From Pseudomonas sp. AL03 (GTDB taxonomy: Bacteria; Pseudomonadota; Gammaproteobacteria; Pseudomonadales; Pseudomonadaceae): a stretch of 64,000 bases of DNA. The notes below the pieces were generated by a model, which saw nothing but the letters and a program-made list of their open reading frames with translations, ran no database searches and was not told the DNA's origin. Positions within the stretch are counted from its first letter, which is position 1. Each line of letters opens with the position of its first letter. Where the stretch lies: the NCBI RefSeq assembly GCF_029960815.1, contig NZ_JASBRE010000016.1, positions 83,342-147,341 on the forward strand, given 5' to 3'. Shown here in pieces: positions 35,881 to 45,101 of this stretch. The translations under genes and the position numbers were made by a program.

Positions 35881-37094
35881 GCCTGAGAAATATCATCAAG
35901 CCATACCCGTCGCCGATCATCACCGGGCGCGGTATCGACCTCGACTTCCCGATGCTCGCCGGCTGCCTGGCATTGATCGGCCTCGGGCTGGTCATGATTG
36001 CATCGGCATCGACCGAAGTAGCAGCGGTGCAGTCGGGTAGTGCCCTGTATTACATGATTCGCCACCTTATCTACGTGGTGCTGGGCCTTGGCGCCTGCTT
36101 CGTCACCATGATGATTCCGATCGCCACCTGGCAACGTCTGGGCTGGCTGATGCTGATTGGTGCGTTCGGTTTACTGGTGATGGTGATCATCCCGGGGATC
36201 GGCCGTGAAGTGAACGGTTCGATGCGCTGGATCGGCTTCAGCTTCTTCAACGTCCAGCCTTCTGAGATCGCCAAGGTGTTCGTGGTGATCTACCTCGCCG
36301 GTTATCTGGTGCGTCGCCAGAAAGAAGTGCGTGAAAGCTGGATGGGCTTTTTCAAGCCGTTCATCGTTCTGCTGCCAATGGCGGGTCTGTTGCTGATGGA
36401 GCCGGACTTCGGTGCCACCGTCGTGATGATGGGGGCTGCGGCGGCGATGCTGTTCCTCGGCGGGGTCGGGCTGTTCCGTTTTTCCCTGATGGTTATCCTC
36501 GCGGTCGGGGCGGTGGTGTTGCTGATTCAAGTGCAGCCGTATCGAATGGCGCGGTTGACCAACTTTGCGGATCCGTGGGCCGACCAGTTCGGTGCTGGGT
36601 ACCAGTTGTCCCAAGCATTAATCGCTTTTGGTCGCGGGGAATGGCTGGGCGTAGGCCTGGGCAACAGCGTGCAGAAACAGTTCTACCTGCCGGAAGCCCA
36701 CACCGACTTCGTGTTCTCGGTCCTGGCCGAGGAGCTGGGTGCCGTGGGTTCCTTGTGCACAGTGGCGCTGTTCGTCTTTGTTTGTGTGCGTGGCATGTAC
36801 ATCGGCTATTGGGCCGAGAAGGCCAAGCAATTCTTCGCTGCCTACATCGCGTACGGCCTGTCTTTTCTGTGGATTGGTCAGTTCCTGATCAACATCGGAG
36901 TGAACGTCGGCCTGCTGCCGACCAAGGGTCTGACCCTGCCGTTCCTCAGTTATGGCGGTAGTTCGTTGGTGATCTGCTGTGCCTGTCTCGGCTTGTTGCT
37001 GCGTATCGAGTGGGAAAGTCGAACCCATTTGGGCAGTGAAGAGATGGAGTTCCATGAGAGCGACTTCGCCGAGGAGCCGACCCATGGGCGCTAA
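35877..37094 (+). CDS. ftsW: Septal peptidoglycan polymerase FtsW
   Basis: 405 residues, SEDS family with about ten membrane helices. RWIGFSFFNVQPSEIAK and LPFLSYGGSSL are SEDS signatures. Works with FtsI as the septal glycan polymerase. ATG overlaps the murD stop; the end overlaps murG by 11 bases. Confidence 0.97.
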   Translation: MSLRNIIKPYPSPIITGRGIDLDFPMLAGCLALIGLGLVMIASASTEVAAVQSGSALYYMIRHLIYVVLGLGACFVTMMIPIATWQRLGWLMLIGAFGLLVMVIIPGIGREVNGSMRWIGFSFFNVQPSEIAKVFVVIYLAGYLVRRQKEVRESWMGFFKPFIVLLPMAGLLLMEPDFGATVVMMGAAAAMLFLGGVGLFRFSLMVILAVGAVVLLIQVQPYRMARLTNFADPWADQFGAGYQLSQALIAFGRGEWLGVGLGNSVQKQFYLPEAHTDFVFSVLAEELGAVGSLCTVALFVFVCVRGMYIGYWAEKAKQFFAAYIAYGLSFLWIGQFLINIGVNVGLLPTKGLTLPFLSYGGSSLVICCACLGLLLRIEWESRTHLGSEEMEFHESDFAEEPTHGR

Positions 37095-38154
37095 TGTATT
37101 GATCATGGCGGGCGGCACCGGTGGCCACGTGTTCCCGGCGCTGGCGTGTGCCCGCGAATTCCAGGCCCGTGGGTACACCGTGCATTGGCTCGGGACCCCG
37201 CGTGGCATCGAGAACGATCTGGTGCCGATGGCCGGAATCGAGCTGCACCGGATCAATGCCAGCGGTTTGCGCGGCAAGGGCAAGCTGTCCTTGCTCAAGG
37301 CACCGCTCATGTTGCTCAAGTCGATCTGGCAGGCGCGGGCGATCATTCGTCAGCTGCGGCCGGTGTGTGTGGTTGGCTTTGGTGGTTATGTGACCGGTCC
37401 TGGCGGCGTTGCAGCCAAACTGGCCGGCGTGCCGGTGATCGTTCATGAGCAGAACGCGGTGGCCGGTACCGCCAATCGGTTGCTGGTGCCGTTGGCCGCC
37501 CGAGTCTGTGAAGCGTTCCCCGACACCTTTACCCTGTCGGACAGCCGTCGGACCACCGGTAACCCGGTGCGCACCGAGCTGTTCCTCGACACACCGCGAC
37601 AGGCTTTGGCCGGTCGCAAGGCGCGTTTGCTGATTCTGGGCGGAAGCCTGGGCGCAGAGCCGTTGAACAAGTTGCTGCCTGAAGCCCTGTCGCAAGTCGC
37701 CCCCGACCTGCGCCCGGAAGTGTTTCATCAGGCCGGCAAAAACCACGATGAAGTGACTGCAGAGCGCTATCGCGCGGCTGGCGTCGAGGCGCAAGTGCAG
37801 CCTTTCATCAAAGACATGGCCCAAGCCTATGGCTGGGCCGACCTGGTGGTGTGCCGCGCAGGTGCGCTGACCATCAGTGAACTGGCTGCCGCCGGTCTGC
37901 CCTCGATGCTGGTGCCTTTGCCCCATGCGATCGACGATCACCAGACCCGCAACGCCGATTATTTGGCCCGTGAAGGCGCTGCCTTCCTGATGCCGCAAAG
38001 AACGACTGGCGCAGCGGATCTTGCCGCACGCCTGACAGAGGTCCTGATGCAACCACAACGACTGACCGACATGGCCACCGCTGCACGCCGCCTGGCCAAA
38101 CCCGATGCAACCCGTAACGTGGTCGATACCTGCCTGGAGGTGGCCCATGGTTGA
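37084..38154 (+). CDS. murG: UDP-GlcNAc:lipid I N-acetylglucosaminyltransferase
   Basis: 356 residues, GT-B fold. MAGGTGGHVFPALA binds the lipid/acceptor phosphate, and GGSLGAEPLN and CRAGALTISELAAAGLPS form the UDP-GlcNAc site. Makes lipid II at the inner leaflet. ATG 37084 within the ftsW tail. Confidence 0.97.
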   Translation: MGANVLIMAGGTGGHVFPALACAREFQARGYTVHWLGTPRGIENDLVPMAGIELHRINASGLRGKGKLSLLKAPLMLLKSIWQARAIIRQLRPVCVVGFGGYVTGPGGVAAKLAGVPVIVHEQNAVAGTANRLLVPLAARVCEAFPDTFTLSDSRRTTGNPVRTELFLDTPRQALAGRKARLLILGGSLGAEPLNKLLPEALSQVAPDLRPEVFHQAGKNHDEVTAERYRAAGVEAQVQPFIKDMAQAYGWADLVVCRAGALTISELAAAGLPSMLVPLPHAIDDHQTRNADYLAREGAAFLMPQRTTGAADLAARLTEVLMQPQRLTDMATAARRLAKPDATRNVVDTCLEVAHG

Positions 38155-39607
38155 GAATCAGAAAGCCATGCCGCACCCGGAAATGCGCCGCATCCGTAGA
38201 ATCCACTTCGTCGGGATCGGCGGCGTGGGCATGTGCGGCATCGCCGAAGTGTTGCTGAACCTGGGCTATGACGTGTCCGGTTCCGACCTGAAAGCTTCGC
38301 CGGTGACCGAGCGTCTCGAGTCCTTTGGTGCCCAGATCTTTATCGGCCACCGCGCCGAGAACGCCGCGACCGCCGATGTGCTGGTCACCTCCAGTGCCGT
38401 GAACACGTCCAACCCGGAAGTCGCCACCGCCCTGGAGCGCCGCATTCCGGTAGTGCCGCGTGCTGAAATGCTGGCTGAGCTGATGCGCTACCGCCACGGC
38501 ATCGCCGTCGCCGGTACCCATGGCAAAACCACCACCACCAGCCTGATCGCTTCGGTGTTTGCCGCCGGTGGCCTGGACCCGACATTCGTCATCGGTGGCC
38601 GTCTGAATGCCGCGGGCACCAATGCCCAGCTTGGCACCAGCCGTTACCTGATCGCCGAAGCCGACGAAAGCGACGCCAGCTTCCTGCACCTGCAGCCGCT
38701 GGTGGCCGTGGTCACCAACATCGACGCCGACCACATGGCGACCTACGACGGTGACTTCAACAAACTGAAGAAAACCTTCGTCGAGTTTCTCCACAACCTG
38801 CCGTTCTACGGTCTGGCGGTGGTGTGCCTGGACGATCCGGTGGTGCGTGAAATCCTGCCGCTGGTGAAACGTCCTACGGTCACTTACGGCTTCGGCGATG
38901 ACTGCGATGTGCGTGCGATCAATGTGCGTCAGCAGGGCATGCAGACCTTCTTCACCGTGCTGCGTCCTGATCGCGATCCGCTGGATGTCTCGGTGAACAT
39001 GCCGGGTAACCACAACGTGTTGAACGCACTGGCAACCATCTGCATTGCCACCGACGAGGGCGTCAGCGATGAAGCCATCGTCCAGGGCCTGTCCGGGTTC
39101 CAGGGTGTTGGCCGACGCTTCCAGGTCTACGGCGAACTGCCGGTAGAAGGCGGCAACGTGATGCTGGTCGACGACTACGGTCACCACCCGACCGAAGTCG
39201 CCGCCGTGATCAAAGCCGTGCGCGGTGGCTGGCCGGAACGTCGCCTGGTGATGGTTTACCAGCCGCACCGTTACAGCCGGACCCGTGACCTGTACGACGA
39301 TTTCGTCAATGTATTGGCCGACGCCAACGTTCTGCTGCTGATGGAAGTCTACCCGGCCGGTGAAGAACCGATCCCGGGCGCCGACAGCCGCAAGTTGTGC
39401 AACAGCATCCGTCAGCGCGGTCAGCTCGACCCGATCTACATCGAGCGCGGTGTCGACCTCGCGCCCATCGTCAAACCGCTGTTGCGTGCTGGTGACATCC
39501 TGCTGTGCCAAGGTGCTGGTGATATTGGTGGGCTCGCACCGAAATTGTTGAACAGTCCGTTGTTCGTGGGTGCGGTTGCCGCGCCAACTGTGGGGAAGTT
39601 GAAATGA
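38147..39607 (+). CDS. murC: UDP-MurNAc:L-alanine ligase
   Basis: 486 residues. FVGIGGVGMCGIAEVL, AVAGTHGKTTTTSL and DDYGHHPTEV are MurC hallmarks. First amino-acid ligase of the wall pathway. ATG 38147 overlaps the murG end by 8 bases. Confidence 0.97.
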   Translation: MVENQKAMPHPEMRRIRRIHFVGIGGVGMCGIAEVLLNLGYDVSGSDLKASPVTERLESFGAQIFIGHRAENAATADVLVTSSAVNTSNPEVATALERRIPVVPRAEMLAELMRYRHGIAVAGTHGKTTTTSLIASVFAAGGLDPTFVIGGRLNAAGTNAQLGTSRYLIAEADESDASFLHLQPLVAVVTNIDADHMATYDGDFNKLKKTFVEFLHNLPFYGLAVVCLDDPVVREILPLVKRPTVTYGFGDDCDVRAINVRQQGMQTFFTVLRPDRDPLDVSVNMPGNHNVLNALATICIATDEGVSDEAIVQGLSGFQGVGRRFQVYGELPVEGGNVMLVDDYGHHPTEVAAVIKAVRGGWPERRLVMVYQPHRYSRTRDLYDDFVNVLADANVLLLMEVYPAGEEPIPGADSRKLCNSIRQRGQLDPIYIERGVDLAPIVKPLLRAGDILLCQGAGDIGGLAPKLLNSPLFVGAVAAPTVGKLK

Positions 39608-40572
39608 CTGCTGCTTACGCCAACCTCGTCTCCACACTTGCGCCGAAAGACTTCGGCCGCGTCGCCGTGTTGTTCGGCGGCAAGAGTGCCGAGCGTGAGG
39701 TGTCCCTGAAGTCGGGTAACGCGGTTCTCGACGCGCTGCAAAGCGCCGGTGTGGACGCGTTCGGCCTCGACGTGGGCAATGACCTGTTGCAGCGTCTGCT
39801 GAACGAAAAGATCGACCGTGCCTTCATCATTCTCCACGGTCGTGGCGGTGAAGACGGCAGCATGCAGGGCCTGCTCGAATGCCTGGGCATTCCGTACACC
39901 GGCAGCGGCATTCTTGCCTCGGCATTGGCCATGGACAAGCTGCGCACCAAACAGGTCTGGCACAGCCTCGGTATTCCGACGCCACGCCACGCGGTACTGA
40001 GCTCTGAGGCCGATTGTATTTCGGCAGCGACGGAACTGGGCTTCCCTTTGATCGTCAAACCGGCCCATGAAGGTTCAAGTATCGGGATGGCCAAAGTGTC
40101 TTCAGCGCTTGAGTTGATCGACGCGTGGAAAGCGGCCAGTACCTACGATTCGCAAGTGTTGGTCGAGCAATGGATTCAAGGTCCGGAGTTCACCATCGCC
40201 ACCCTGCGTGACCAGGTGTTGCCACCGATTGCCCTGGGCACGACACACAGTTTCTACGACTACGACGCCAAGTACGTGGCTTGCGATACCCAGTACCGGA
40301 TCCCGTGTGGCCTCGACAGCAGCAAAGAAAAAGAACTCATGGACCTCACGGCGAAAGCCTGTGATGCGCTGGGTATCGCCGGTTGGGGCAGGGCAGACGT
40401 GATGCAGGACGCCGACGGGCAGTTCTGGTTCCTGGAAGTCAATACCGCACCGGGCATGACCGATCACAGTCTGGTTCCGATGGCGGCCCGTGCTGCCGGT
40501 CTGGATTTCCAGCAACTGGTTCTGGCCATTTTGGCAGCAAGCGTTGGCAGCAACGAAGAGCCGCGAGGTTAA
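39604..40572 (+). CDS. ddlB: D-alanine:D-alanine ligase
   Basis: 322 residues, slightly longer than E. coli DdlB because of a 15-residue N-terminal extension. ATP-grasp: VLFGGKSAEREVSL, HGRGGEDGSMQG, PAHEGSSIGMAK and EVNTAPGMTDHS. Produces D-Ala-D-Ala for MurF. ATG overlaps the murC stop. Confidence 0.97.
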   Translation: MTAAYANLVSTLAPKDFGRVAVLFGGKSAEREVSLKSGNAVLDALQSAGVDAFGLDVGNDLLQRLLNEKIDRAFIILHGRGGEDGSMQGLLECLGIPYTGSGILASALAMDKLRTKQVWHSLGIPTPRHAVLSSEADCISAATELGFPLIVKPAHEGSSIGMAKVSSALELIDAWKAASTYDSQVLVEQWIQGPEFTIATLRDQVLPPIALGTTHSFYDYDAKYVACDTQYRIPCGLDSSKEKELMDLTAKACDALGIAGWGRADVMQDADGQFWFLEVNTAPGMTDHSLVPMAARAAGLDFQQLVLAILAASVGSNEEPRG

Positions 40573-40576
40573 GACC

Positions 40577-41446
40577 ATGCAAGGCGCCCAGCTGAGACAT
40601 CAGCCCTCCGCACCACCCGGCCGCAAGCCGGTACCGCGGGGTGCCAGTCGAATGGTGGCCAAAGAGCCGATGTCTGCGCGCCTGCCGAAAGCCAATTTTG
40701 GTTTTCTGAAAAGCCTGTTTTGGCCAGTGCTGCTGGTAGCGCTGGGGTTCGGCACTTACGAAGGCGCGCAGCGCTTGCTGCCTTACGCCGACCGGCCGAT
40801 TACCAAGATCAACGTGCAGGGCGATTTGAGTTACATCAGCCAGCAAGCGGTGCAGCAGCGCATCGCCCCATACGTGGCGTCGAGCTTCTTCACCATCGAT
40901 CTTGCGAGCATGCGCACCGAGCTTGAACGGATGCCATGGATTGCCCACGCCGAAGTGCGCAGGGTGTGGCCGGATCAAGTAGTGATCCGCCTGGAAGAAC
41001 AACTGCCAGTGGCCCGATGGGGCGATGAATCGCTGTTGAACAACCAGGGTCAGGCGTTCACCCCGCGTGAACTGGCGAACTACGAACACTTGCCCCAGCT
41101 GTTCGGCCCACAACGGGCTCAACAGCAGGTCATGCAGCAATACCAGGTGCTGAGCCAGATGCTCAGGCCGTTGGGCTTCTCGATTGCACGCCTGGAGTTG
41201 CGTGAACGAGGCAGCTGGTTCTTGACCACCGGCGCTGGCAGCGCGGGCCCGGGGATCGAACTGCTGCTGGGACGCGGCAAGCTGGTGGAAAAGATGCGCC
41301 GCTTCATTGCCATCTATGACAAGACGCTTAAAGAACAGATTACGAACATTGCGCGCATTGATCTGCGCTACGCCAACGGCCTCGCTGTTGGCTGGCGGGA
41401 ACCTGTAGCGCCCACGACAGCCCAACCCGCTGTCGCGAAGAATTAA
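40577..41446 (+). CDS. ftsQ: Cell division protein FtsQ
   Basis: 289 residues. Arg/Pro-rich cytoplasmic tail, one membrane helix (about 46-66), a POTRA domain (TKINVQGDLSYISQQAVQQ) and the FtsQ beta domain. Bitopic scaffold for FtsL/FtsB. Starts 4 bases after ddlB. Confidence 0.95.
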   Translation: MQGAQLRHQPSAPPGRKPVPRGASRMVAKEPMSARLPKANFGFLKSLFWPVLLVALGFGTYEGAQRLLPYADRPITKINVQGDLSYISQQAVQQRIAPYVASSFFTIDLASMRTELERMPWIAHAEVRRVWPDQVVIRLEEQLPVARWGDESLLNNQGQAFTPRELANYEHLPQLFGPQRAQQQVMQQYQVLSQMLRPLGFSIARLELRERGSWFLTTGAGSAGPGIELLLGRGKLVEKMRRFIAIYDKTLKEQITNIARIDLRYANGLAVGWREPVAPTTAQPAVAKN

Positions 41447-41461
41447 GAAGAGGCAGGACCC

Positions 41462-42721
41462 ATGGCAAACGTGCAAAGCGGCAAAATGATCGTCGGTCTC
41501 GATATCGGCACCTCCAAGGTGGTGGCGCTGGTCGGCGAGGTCTCGGACGACGGCACGCTGGAAATCGTCGGGATCGGTACCCATCCGTCCCGTGGCCTGA
41601 AGAAAGGCGTGGTGGTGAACATTGAGTCCACCGTGCAATCGATCCAGCGCGCGATCGAAGAGGCGCAGCTGATGGCCGGTTGCCGCATTCACTCGGCGTT
41701 CGTCGGCGTGGCCGGCAATCACATCCGCAGCCTGAACTCCCACGGCATCGTGGCAATTCGTGATCGCGAAGTCAGCTCCGCCGACCTTGAGCGTGTTCTC
41801 GACGCCGCCCAGGCCGTAGCGATCCCGGCTGACCAGCGCGTGCTGCACACCCTGCCGCAGGATTACGTGATCGATAACCAGGAAGGTGTTCGTGAGCCTT
41901 TGGGCATGTCAGGCGTACGTCTGGAAGCCAAGGTTCACGTGGTCACCTGCGCCGTCAACGCCGCACAGAACATTGAAAAATGCGTGCGTCGCTGCGGTCT
42001 GGAAATCGACGACATCATTCTTGAGCAGCTGGCTTCCGCGTATTCGGTCCTGACCGACGACGAGAAAGAGCTGGGCGTGTGCCTGGTGGACATCGGTGGC
42101 GGCACCACCGACATCGCGATCTTCACCGAAGGCGCGATCCGTCACACCGCGGTGATCCCGATTGCGGGCGATCAGGTGACCAACGACATCGCCATGGCGT
42201 TGCGCACCCCGACCCAGTACGCCGAAGAAATCAAGATTCGCTACGCCTGCGCCCTGGCCAAACTGGCCGGTGCCGGTGAAACCATCAAGGTCCCAAGTGT
42301 CGGCGACCGTCCACCGCGCGAGCTGTCCCGTCAGGCCCTGGCCGAAGTGGTCGAGCCGCGTTACGACGAGCTGTTCACGCTGATCCAGGCCGAACTGCGT
42401 CGCAGCGGCTACGAAGACCTGATCCCGGCCGGCATCGTGTTGACCGGCGGTACGTCGAAGATGGAAGGCGCGGTCGAACTGGCCGAAGAGATCTTCCACA
42501 TGCCGGTCCGCCTGGGCGTGCCGCATGGCGTCAAGGGCCTGGATGATGTGGTCCGTAACCCGATTTATTCCACTGGCGTTGGCCTGTTGATGTACGGCCT
42601 GCAGAAGCAGTCCGACGGGATTTCGTTCTCGGGCATCAGCAGCCGCGACAGCTACAGCAATGAAGAACCGAAAGTCGCCTTGCTCGATCGCTTCAAGAGC
42701 TGGGTACAAGGCAATTTCTAA
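41462..42721 (+). CDS. ftsA: Cell division protein FtsA
   Basis: 419 residues, actin fold. MIVGLDIGTSKVVALVGE and VDIGGGTTDIAIF bind phosphate; the C-terminal LLDRFKSWVQGNF is the amphipathic membrane-targeting helix. Anchors FtsZ filaments. AGAGGCAGGACC precedes the start. Confidence 0.97.
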   Translation: MANVQSGKMIVGLDIGTSKVVALVGEVSDDGTLEIVGIGTHPSRGLKKGVVVNIESTVQSIQRAIEEAQLMAGCRIHSAFVGVAGNHIRSLNSHGIVAIRDREVSSADLERVLDAAQAVAIPADQRVLHTLPQDYVIDNQEGVREPLGMSGVRLEAKVHVVTCAVNAAQNIEKCVRRCGLEIDDIILEQLASAYSVLTDDEKELGVCLVDIGGGTTDIAIFTEGAIRHTAVIPIAGDQVTNDIAMALRTPTQYAEEIKIRYACALAKLAGAGETIKVPSVGDRPPRELSRQALAEVVEPRYDELFTLIQAELRRSGYEDLIPAGIVLTGGTSKMEGAVELAEEIFHMPVRLGVPHGVKGLDDVVRNPIYSTGVGLLMYGLQKQSDGISFSGISSRDSYSNEEPKVALLDRFKSWVQGNF

Positions 42722-42796
42722 AGATTTACCGCAGCACCGCAACACCGCTTCAAAAAGCAGTAGGCGAAAAAACTAGAGAATGTAAGGAGAGGGAAA

Positions 42797-43990
42797 ATGT
42801 TCGAACTCGTAGACAACATCCCCGCAAGCCCGGTTATTAAAGTTATCGGTGTTGGCGGAGGCGGCGGCAACGCTGTCAACCACATGGTCAAGAGCAACAT
42901 TGAAGGCGTTGAATTCATCTGCGCCAACACTGATGCCCAGGCGCTGAAAAGTATCGGCGCGCGGACCATCCTGCAACTGGGCACCGGCGTGACCAAAGGT
43001 CTCGGCGCTGGCGCCAACCCTGAAGTAGGTCGTCAGGCCGCTCTCGAAGACCGTGAGCGCATTGCCGAAGTCCTGCAGGGCACCAATATGGTGTTCATCA
43101 CCACTGGCATGGGCGGTGGTACCGGTACCGGTGCTGCGCCGATCATTGCTGAAGTGGCCAAGGAAATGGGGATTCTCACCGTTGCGGTGGTGACCCGTCC
43201 GTTCCCGTTCGAAGGCCGCAAGCGCATGCAGATCGCCGACGAGGGTATCCGTCTGCTGTCTGAAAGCGTCGACTCGTTGATCACCATTCCCAACGAGAAG
43301 CTGCTGACCATCCTTGGCAAGGACGCAAGCCTGCTGTCCGCATTCGCCAAGGCCGACGATGTATTGGCCGGTGCCGTTCGCGGTATCTCTGACATCATCA
43401 AGCGTCCGGGCATGATCAACGTCGACTTTGCCGACGTACGGACCGTGATGAGCGAAATGGGCATGGCGATGATGGGCACTGGCTGCGCCAGCGGTCCGAA
43501 CCGTGCACGTGAGGCCACCGAAGCGGCCATTCGCAACCCACTGCTGGAAGACGTGAACCTGCAAGGCGCACGCGGCATCCTGGTGAATATCACCGCCGGT
43601 CCTGACCTGTCCCTGGGTGAGTACTCCGACGTGGGTAGCATCATCGAAGCCTTTGCTTCCGAACACGCGATGGTCAAGGTCGGTACCGTTATCGATCCGG
43701 ACATGCGCGACGAGCTGCACGTGACCGTGGTTGCCACCGGTCTGGGCGCGAAAATCGAGAAACCTGTGAAGGTCATCGACAATACCGTTCACACCTCCAT
43801 GGCTTCCCAGCCACAACAACAAACCCCTGCACGTCAGGAACAGCCAGCGGTAAACTACCGTGACCTGGACCGTCCGACCGTCATGCGCAACCAGGCTCAG
43901 GCCGGTGCTGCGACTGCCGCGAAGATGAATCCGCAAGATGATCTGGACTACCTGGACATCCCGGCTTTCCTGCGTCGTCAGGCTGATTGA
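42797..43990 (+). CDS. ftsZ: Cell division GTPase FtsZ
   Basis: 397 residues. GVGGGGGNAVNHM, tubulin signature GGGTGTGAAP and T7 loop NVDFADVRTV are intact; after a Gln-rich linker (about 318-375) the tail DYLDIPAFLRRQAD is the FtsA/ZipA-binding peptide. Forms the Z-ring. AAGGAGAGGG ribosome site; 75-base gap from ftsA. Confidence 0.98.
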   Translation: MFELVDNIPASPVIKVIGVGGGGGNAVNHMVKSNIEGVEFICANTDAQALKSIGARTILQLGTGVTKGLGAGANPEVGRQAALEDRERIAEVLQGTNMVFITTGMGGGTGTGAAPIIAEVAKEMGILTVAVVTRPFPFEGRKRMQIADEGIRLLSESVDSLITIPNEKLLTILGKDASLLSAFAKADDVLAGAVRGISDIIKRPGMINVDFADVRTVMSEMGMAMMGTGCASGPNRAREATEAAIRNPLLEDVNLQGARGILVNITAGPDLSLGEYSDVGSIIEAFASEHAMVKVGTVIDPDMRDELHVTVVATGLGAKIEKPVKVIDNTVHTSMASQPQQQTPARQEQPAVNYRDLDRPTVMRNQAQAGAATAAKMNPQDDLDYLDIPAFLRRQAD

Positions 43991-44102
43991 TGGAATGTAT
44001 CAGGGCTATGAAGGTGATTGGTGTTCAGCAAAGGCCTGGTCTGCTATTATCGCCAGCCTTTGTTGATACCAGTTCGCAATTTGCGCTGAAGCGGCCCAAG
44101 CC

Positions 44103-45014
44103 ATGATTAAACAACGCACACTGAAAAATATTATCCGTGCTACAGGTGTAGGCCTGCACTCCGGGGAGAAGGTATACCTGACCCTCAAGCCCGCACCTAT
44201 CGACACCGGCATTGTGTTTGTTCGTGCCGACCTCGACCCTGTGGTGCAGATTCCTGCCCGCGCGGAAAACGTTGGTGAAACTACGATGTCGACCACGTTG
44301 GTCAGTGGTGACACCAAAGTGGATACGGTGGAGCACTTGCTCTCGGCCATGGCTGGCCTGGGCATCGATAACGCCTACGTCGAGCTCTCCGCGTCCGAAG
44401 TTCCGATCATGGATGGTAGCGCTGGACCCTTCGTATTTCTGATTCAGTCGGCTGGCCTGGAAGAACAGGACGCCGCCAAGAAGTTCATCCGGATCCTGCG
44501 GGAAGTGACAGTGGAAGACGGCGACAAGCGCGCCACTTTCGTCCCTTTCGAAGGCTTCAAAGTGAGCTTCGAGATCGATTTCGATCACCCGGTTTTCCGT
44601 GACCGCACACAAAGTGCAAGCGTGGATTTTTCCAGCACTTCGTTTGTAAAAGAAGTCAGCCGCGCCCGTACCTTTGGTTTCATGAGTGACATCGAGTACC
44701 TGCGCAAGCACAACCTCGCACTCGGCGGCAGCGTTGAAAACGCTATTGTGGTCGACGCGGATGGTGTACTGAACGAAGACGGCCTTCGCTATGAAGACGA
44801 ATTCGTGAAGCACAAAATCCTCGATGCAATTGGTGACCTATACCTGTTGGGCAATAGCCTGATTGGTGAGTTCAGGGGCTTCAAGTCCGGACATGCATTG
44901 AACAACCAGCTGCTGCGCAAGTTGATTGAGCAGACAGATGCTTGGGAAGTCGTGACGTTCGATGACGCTAGCACTGCACCAATCTCTTACATGCGCCCTG
45001 TTGCGGCCGTGTAA
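44103..45014 (+). CDS. lpxC: UDP-3-O-acyl-N-acetylglucosamine deacetylase
   Basis: 303 residues. Zinc ligands in TVEHLLSAMAG and HKILDAIGDLYLLG, general-base Glu in the former. First committed step of lipid A synthesis. A 112-base gap after ftsZ probably holds its own promoter. Followed by a strong terminator, ending the cluster. Confidence 0.97.
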   Translation: MIKQRTLKNIIRATGVGLHSGEKVYLTLKPAPIDTGIVFVRADLDPVVQIPARAENVGETTMSTTLVSGDTKVDTVEHLLSAMAGLGIDNAYVELSASEVPIMDGSAGPFVFLIQSAGLEEQDAAKKFIRILREVTVEDGDKRATFVPFEGFKVSFEIDFDHPVFRDRTQSASVDFSSTSFVKEVSRARTFGFMSDIEYLRKHNLALGGSVENAIVVDADGVLNEDGLRYEDEFVKHKILDAIGDLYLLGNSLIGEFRGFKSGHALNNQLLRKLIEQTDAWEVVTFDDASTAPISYMRPVAAV

Positions 45015-45036
45015 GTAAAAAACCTCTCTAGTTTTT

Positions 45037-45064
45037 AAAGGCTACCTTCGGGTGGCCTTTTTTT
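45037..45064 (+). terminator. Rho-independent terminator after lpxC
   Basis: AAAGGCTACC / GGTGGCCTTT (one G-T pair) with a TTCG tetraloop and a seven-T tail. Confidence 0.93.
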
Positions 45065-45070
45065 ATGCCC

Positions 45071-45101
45071 GATCGTTCCCACTCAGAGTGGGGGAACGAT
45101 C
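45071..45101. repeat. Palindromic repeat (GATCGTTCCCAC type)
   Basis: GATCGTTCCCACTC and a near-complement (TGGGGGAACGATC) around a short loop. This GTTCCCAC..GTGGGAAC type recurs in fluorescent pseudomonads. It overlaps the last base pair of the diguanylate cyclase stop codon. Confidence 0.7.

Noticed and set aside
37874..39637. A 587-residue minus-strand open frame
   Set aside because: Antisense to murG and murC; composition is a mirror of those genes.
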